NCBI GenBank assembly: GCA_026710565.1
Contig: JAPOQV010000082.1
Span: 1 to 26,767 of the forward strand
Length of the DNA stretch: 26,767 nt
Direction: 5' to 3'
Origin: Spirochaetaceae bacterium
GTDB lineage: Bacteria > Spirochaetota > Spirochaetia > SZUA-6 > Bin103
Of this stretch, positions 24,093 to 26,767 are shown piece by piece. Position numbers and translations under genes: made by a program. Under the pieces are notes generated by a model, which ran no database searches, had not been told where the DNA came from, and saw only the letters and a list, made by a program, of their open reading frames with translations. Numbering within the stretch: position 1 is the stretch's first letter; every line of letters starts with the position of its first letter.

Positions 24093-24500
24093 AGAGCTGC
24101 CATCGTCGGCACCCGCGACGACGCCCACTTGGCCCCGATCGCTGGCGGCTCCGCGGAGAGCCGCATCTCCAAGTGTCGGTTCGCCGCGCAGAAGCTGCTG
24201 GACGACTACCCGCGCGGCTGTGGCGACCGCGACGTGCCGGCCATTGCCGGAACTGGCTGACCCGCTCCGTCGCCGTGTACGTGTACCTCACCGAGGGCAG
24301 CGCCCACGACGTCGGCGCGCCCGAGTCCTGCGCCGAGGCTTCCCGCGCGCTCCGGGCGATGCAGGACCGGCGATGTCCTGGGTCCGGAACCCCAATTCGC
24401 CGGCCGCCAATTCCCCCACTAGCCTGCGGCGTCGGCGGGAACCGTTGCGTCTCTGCGATCACCAACTCCCCAGCGGTGTTTTCTGCCCCCGCTTGAGAAG
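24093..24500. other. 408-base gap with no recognisable gene
   Basis: Between the epimerase stop and the end of the leftward lipoprotein gene no frame shows family-like sequence. The two genes converge here. A stem-loop GCGGCTC/GAGCCGC with a 6-base loop sits at 24145-24164, 52 bases past the epimerase stop, but no T-tract follows. Short open stretches on the plus strand could be relics, but nothing could be named. Confidence 0.5.
24145..24164 (+). terminator. Possible weak terminator hairpin after the epimerase
   Basis: This is a 7-bp GC-rich stem with a 6-base loop located 52 bases downstream of the epimerase stop. The following bases are not T-rich, so intrinsic termination would be weak; it may only protect the 3' end. 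Confidence 0.25.
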
Positions 24501-26078
24501 CTACGGCAAGTTCAGCGGTAGATCGAGACCTCGCTCCCGATAGACACGATAGGTCAATGCCACTTCGGTGTTTTCCGTGGGGTTGGTGACATTCATGACA
24601 AACACCTCGCGCTGCTCCGAGTCGACCTCGGTGATCGAGAGCGAGACCTGCGGCCCCCTGCCCCACGTAATCAGCCAGTGGCTGTTGGCAAGCACTTGAA
24701 CGGCCCCGGCTGCGACCGTCCTCGGCTGGCCCGCAGGTTGATAGTGTCGCTGGAATACCGCTTGGTCCTCGCTGAGTCGATACTCCACGACCCGGGTGCG
24801 ACCGGCTACGTCGCGATCGGTCCCATCGGTTCTGTCGAACAGGCAGTGAATGCCGTTGTCGAATATGACGATCGTCCCGTCTCTCGTCTCTATCGCGGAG
24901 TGTTGCCCACAGAACCCTTGGTCTTCGGGATCACTCACCATCTGGTAGAACTGCCGTTCGAAGACCGGTCGGGTACTGTCGTGAAGATCGGCTTCGCCGG
25001 GGTCGCTACCGCCCAACTGCCAAAGCACGCGGCCTGAAGGCCGATCGATCTTCAATACCTGTGAGCAGCCTCTGAAAGAGGCCACGATGTCGCCGTATAT
25101 CAAGTGCAGTGAGTTGACGTGCGCATAGTCGTCAGGAAAGCGGTGCTGCAGGCAGTCCGATATCTTCATGTGGTCCCACGAGTTCCACTCGAACAGCAGC
25201 TCTCCCTGCGGAGAGACCTCCTGAATGACCGAATCGCGGGTCAACTCCGCTGTCGAGTAGGCGAAGTTACCCATCTCGTCTGGATACGCGCTCAGATCGC
25301 GGGTCATTGAGTTGTAGGAGAGGAACAGGTAATTGCCCTCGTCGGTAATCAGGAAGTCGTGGAAGTCCGTGTGATTCAGGTTGACGGTGCTCGCGCGGTC
25401 GATCTCATCGAAGCGTTGGTCGAGTAGCACGATTACGTAGTCGTACTGGTCGTAGCTGTTCCTCCCAATTCTCTCGAAATACGAGTACGTGCCGTGGCGA
25501 GCGTGCCACTTGAAGTCGCTTGCTCGCCGATCGGTTCTACGGTGATAGCGCGGCACTCCGTTGTTGTCGATGATTGCGAGGTAGGAGATCTCTTTGTTAT
25601 TGTAATTGTAGCGGGGCGTGACCAGCATCAAGCCATCCGAGACGGTCGGTTCCTTGAGGACGATTTCGACGGCGGGAAAGTCCGATGGAACGCAGTGGAT
25701 CACGTACGTCACGTTCTCGTCGCCTTCCGCGAGCCCGATCGCCACATCGTGGTCGCTCGAGAGTTCGACCGTTTTCTCCGTGATCTGCGACACGGGCGTT
25801 CCGTTGAGCGTCAAAGTCGTGCCGTTGTGGAGTGGGCGGGCGGAAATGGTCAGTGTCTCGTCGTCCTCACATCTGACCGCATAGTGATGGATGTCCGGGG
25901 CGAACGCCGGATACAGATCTCCAGCCCCTCCGGACACGCTCAGGCTTGCGAGTTGCACGATCGTGGGATCGGGGACCATGTCACCGAGGTTGCAGCCTGA
26001 AATAGAGGAGATCAGCACTGCGCAGGCTGCGAGAAAGGGGGCCGATCGGGGGAGCTTGGCACGCGAGCACAGACTCAT
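24501..26078 (-). CDS. Lipoprotein with cadherin-like sandwich and arylsulfotransferase-like domain
   Basis: This 525-residue protein has a basic N-terminus, a hydrophobic stretch and a lipobox ISGC with Cys29, so it should be exported and lipid-anchored. Residues about 40-105 look like a cadherin-like beta-sandwich (PF12733: LASLSVSGGAGDLYPAF then HHYAV). From about 120 the sequence follows the arylsulfotransferase (ASST, PF05935/PF14269) beta-propeller pattern: HTDFHDFLITDEGNYLF, DDYAHVNSLHLIYGDIVAS, SGRVLWQLGG and QHSAIETRDGTIVIFDNG. Several His residues at repeat positions could serve as the catalytic His. ASST enzymes move sulfate between phenolic esters; many relatives are untested. ATG at 26078 is chosen because the signal peptide begins there; the frame is open upstream but without protein-like sequence. 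GC content is visibly lower than the surroundings. Confidence 0.82.
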   Translation of the reverse strand: MSLCSRAKLPRSAPFLAACAVLISSISGCNLGDMVPDPTIVQLASLSVSGGAGDLYPAFAPDIHHYAVRCEDDETLTISARPLHNGTTLTLNGTPVSQITEKTVELSSDHDVAIGLAEGDENVTYVIHCVPSDFPAVEIVLKEPTVSDGLMLVTPRYNYNNKEISYLAIIDNNGVPRYHRRTDRRASDFKWHARHGTYSYFERIGRNSYDQYDYVIVLLDQRFDEIDRASTVNLNHTDFHDFLITDEGNYLFLSYNSMTRDLSAYPDEMGNFAYSTAELTRDSVIQEVSPQGELLFEWNSWDHMKISDCLQHRFPDDYAHVNSLHLIYGDIVASFRGCSQVLKIDRPSGRVLWQLGGSDPGEADLHDSTRPVFERQFYQMVSDPEDQGFCGQHSAIETRDGTIVIFDNGIHCLFDRTDGTDRDVAGRTRVVEYRLSEDQAVFQRHYQPAGQPRTVAAGAVQVLANSHWLITWGRGPQVSLSITEVDSEQREVFVMNVTNPTENTEVALTYRVYRERGLDLPLNLP

Positions 26079-26382
26079 AGGCGGCAACTGTACCTGAGTG
26101 GCGGATCGATGAGAAGGCTGGTGTGTGGCCGCCGCATGTTGCTCGATGCTGCAGTCCGGCTGACGACGGACTGCGCGGGCTGGGCTGGCGCGAATGCGCT
26201 CAGCGCCGGCGGGACGCGTACGCGGTCGATGGCCGACGACGTGCGGCGACCTGCTGCGGTCCGGCCTCACCGTCGAGGAGCGGACCTTTCGTTGACGACG
26301 ACCTCCTCGACAGTGAATCGGACCTGCTCTATTCGATCGAGCGCACCGCCGGGCGCGTTCGGGCTCTCGGACTGCTGGAGTC
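26079..26382. other. 304-base gap with an Rpn relic
   Basis: This lies between the lipoprotein start and the Rpn-like gene stop. It must contain the promoter for the lipoprotein gene, although no clear -35/-10 or Shine-Dalgarno was found. The right part carries a plus-strand relic listed separately; the rest shows nothing recognisable. Confidence 0.4.
26245..26364 (+). pseudogene. Possible relic of an Rpn-type nuclease N-terminal domain
   Basis: The plus strand from about 26282 reads GPFVDDDLLDSESDLLYSI, which fits the FVDE-L---SDLLY signature of Rpn/transposase_31 proteins (PF04754). Just upstream, in a different frame (about 26245-26289), LLRSGLTVEERTF resembles the sequence that normally precedes it, so a frameshift is likely. 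The match ends by about 26364 and no start is present. It points away from the minus-strand Rpn-like C-terminal fragment next to it. Recognised from a short motif only. Confidence 0.4.
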
Positions 26383-26767
26383 TCACGATCTCGAGACAAG
26401 ATCGAGGTACGCCAGGAACTCGGCGGGAGTCTCGCGACGCACGAGCCAGTCACCGACTTCGGCCAGCCGTTCGGGATCGGCGATCGGCGCCAGCAGGTCG
26501 GCCAGGCGGGCGGCGGTGTCGGCATCGAAGCGCGCCGCCGCCTGCCGACACGGTAATGCGCGTTGCTGGTCGTCACCCTGGGCAAGCCCCTGTTCACGAC
26601 TTTCCGCAACGCCCTGCTCACGGCCTTCCCGGAGCCACTGCTTGGGCCACTCGGCGACCCGTTCGACCAACGTCATGCTCGCCTCCTCCAGCGTCCGTAT
26701 CGCCGGAACCAACGCTCCCGGCGGCGCCAGCAGTCCGGCTATCTGACCCAACCAATCCGCGAACGCG
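26383..26767 (-). CDS. Rpn-family nuclease/transposase-like protein, C-terminal part (runs off the right edge)
   Basis: The frame is open from the window edge to the stop at 26383-26385, giving 127 residues of a C-terminal end. Seen: MTLVERVAEWPKQWLREG, then the charged repeat REQGVAESREQGLAQG, then a compact helical end with RFDADTAARLADLLAPI, LAEVGDWLVRRETPAEFLA. This arrangement is typical of Rpn-type (PD-(D/E)XK, recombination-promoting) proteins, in which a Glu/Gly/Arg-rich linker follows the nuclease core. The nuclease core would lie beyond the edge, so activity cannot be judged. Internal Met codons exist, but the upstream frame is open and protein-like, so the true start is outside the window. 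Confidence 0.65.
   Translation of the reverse strand, partial: AFADWLGQIAGLLAPPGALVPAIRTLEEASMTLVERVAEWPKQWLREGREQGVAESREQGLAQGDDQQRALPCRQAAARFDADTAARLADLLAPIADPERLAEVGDWLVRRETPAEFLAYLDLVSRS

Noticed and set aside
1..26767. CRISPR arrays, tRNA or rRNA genes, insertion-sequence ends
   Set aside because: No regularly spaced direct repeats, no cloverleaf-like sequence, no rRNA stretches and no complete transposase with terminal repeats were seen when reading both strands by eye.

Overview
The window is GC-rich DNA from a Gram-negative bacterium. It carries a polysaccharide (O-antigen or capsule) locus of the Wzx/Wzy type, a predicted secreted lipoprotein, and several mobile or accessory fragments. 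The family mix (Rpn-type and AAA-ATPase-like genes, toxin-antitoxin module) is common in uncultured environmental lineages. Nothing visible fixes the phylum, and no rRNA, tRNA or housekeeping gene was recognised.

Layout. 1-1751 is an accessory edge: a partial AAA-ATPase-like gene, a complete RelE/HigB-type toxin-antitoxin pair with a clear palindromic promoter/operator, and a broken copy of wecC. 1817-3078 is a plus-strand islet: an OLD/SMC-like ATPase followed by a truncated partner gene. 3038-22811 is the polysaccharide locus, almost entirely on the minus strand and read from right to left. In order of transcription it encodes a GT4 glycosyltransferase, an asparagine-synthetase-like amidotransferase, a Wzy-like polymerase, another glycosyltransferase, a Wzx-like flippase, a GT4 glycosyltransferase, the WbpG/HisH/HisF-type acetamidino-forming trio, a bi-domain oxidoreductase, a heparinase-fold protein, a WbuB-like GT4, WecB and WecC. 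A plus-strand methyltransferase (10769-11560) interrupts the run. 23121-24092 is a divergent sugar epimerase. 24501-26078 is a lipoprotein with a cadherin-like sandwich and an arylsulfotransferase-like domain. The right end holds fragments of Rpn-type nuclease genes on both strands.

How it fits together (inference from families). WecB and WecC would make UDP-ManNAcA. The epimerase would supply a second nucleotide sugar. The WbpG/HisH/HisF trio would convert an N-acetyl group into an acetamidino group. The AsnB-like enzyme may amidate a uronic acid carboxylate. Four glycosyltransferases would build a repeat unit that Wzx flips and Wzy polymerises. The bi-domain oxidoreductase and heparinase-fold pair has no assigned step. 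No initiating glycosyl-phosphate transferase, Wzz, or genes for a 3-amino sugar or FucNAc precursor are visible. The exact sugar that receives the amidine is therefore open.

By eye, the genes at about 3.0-10.7 kb are more GC-rich than the methyltransferase, the 16.8-22.8 kb block, the ATPase islet and the lipoprotein gene, which suggests a mosaic origin.
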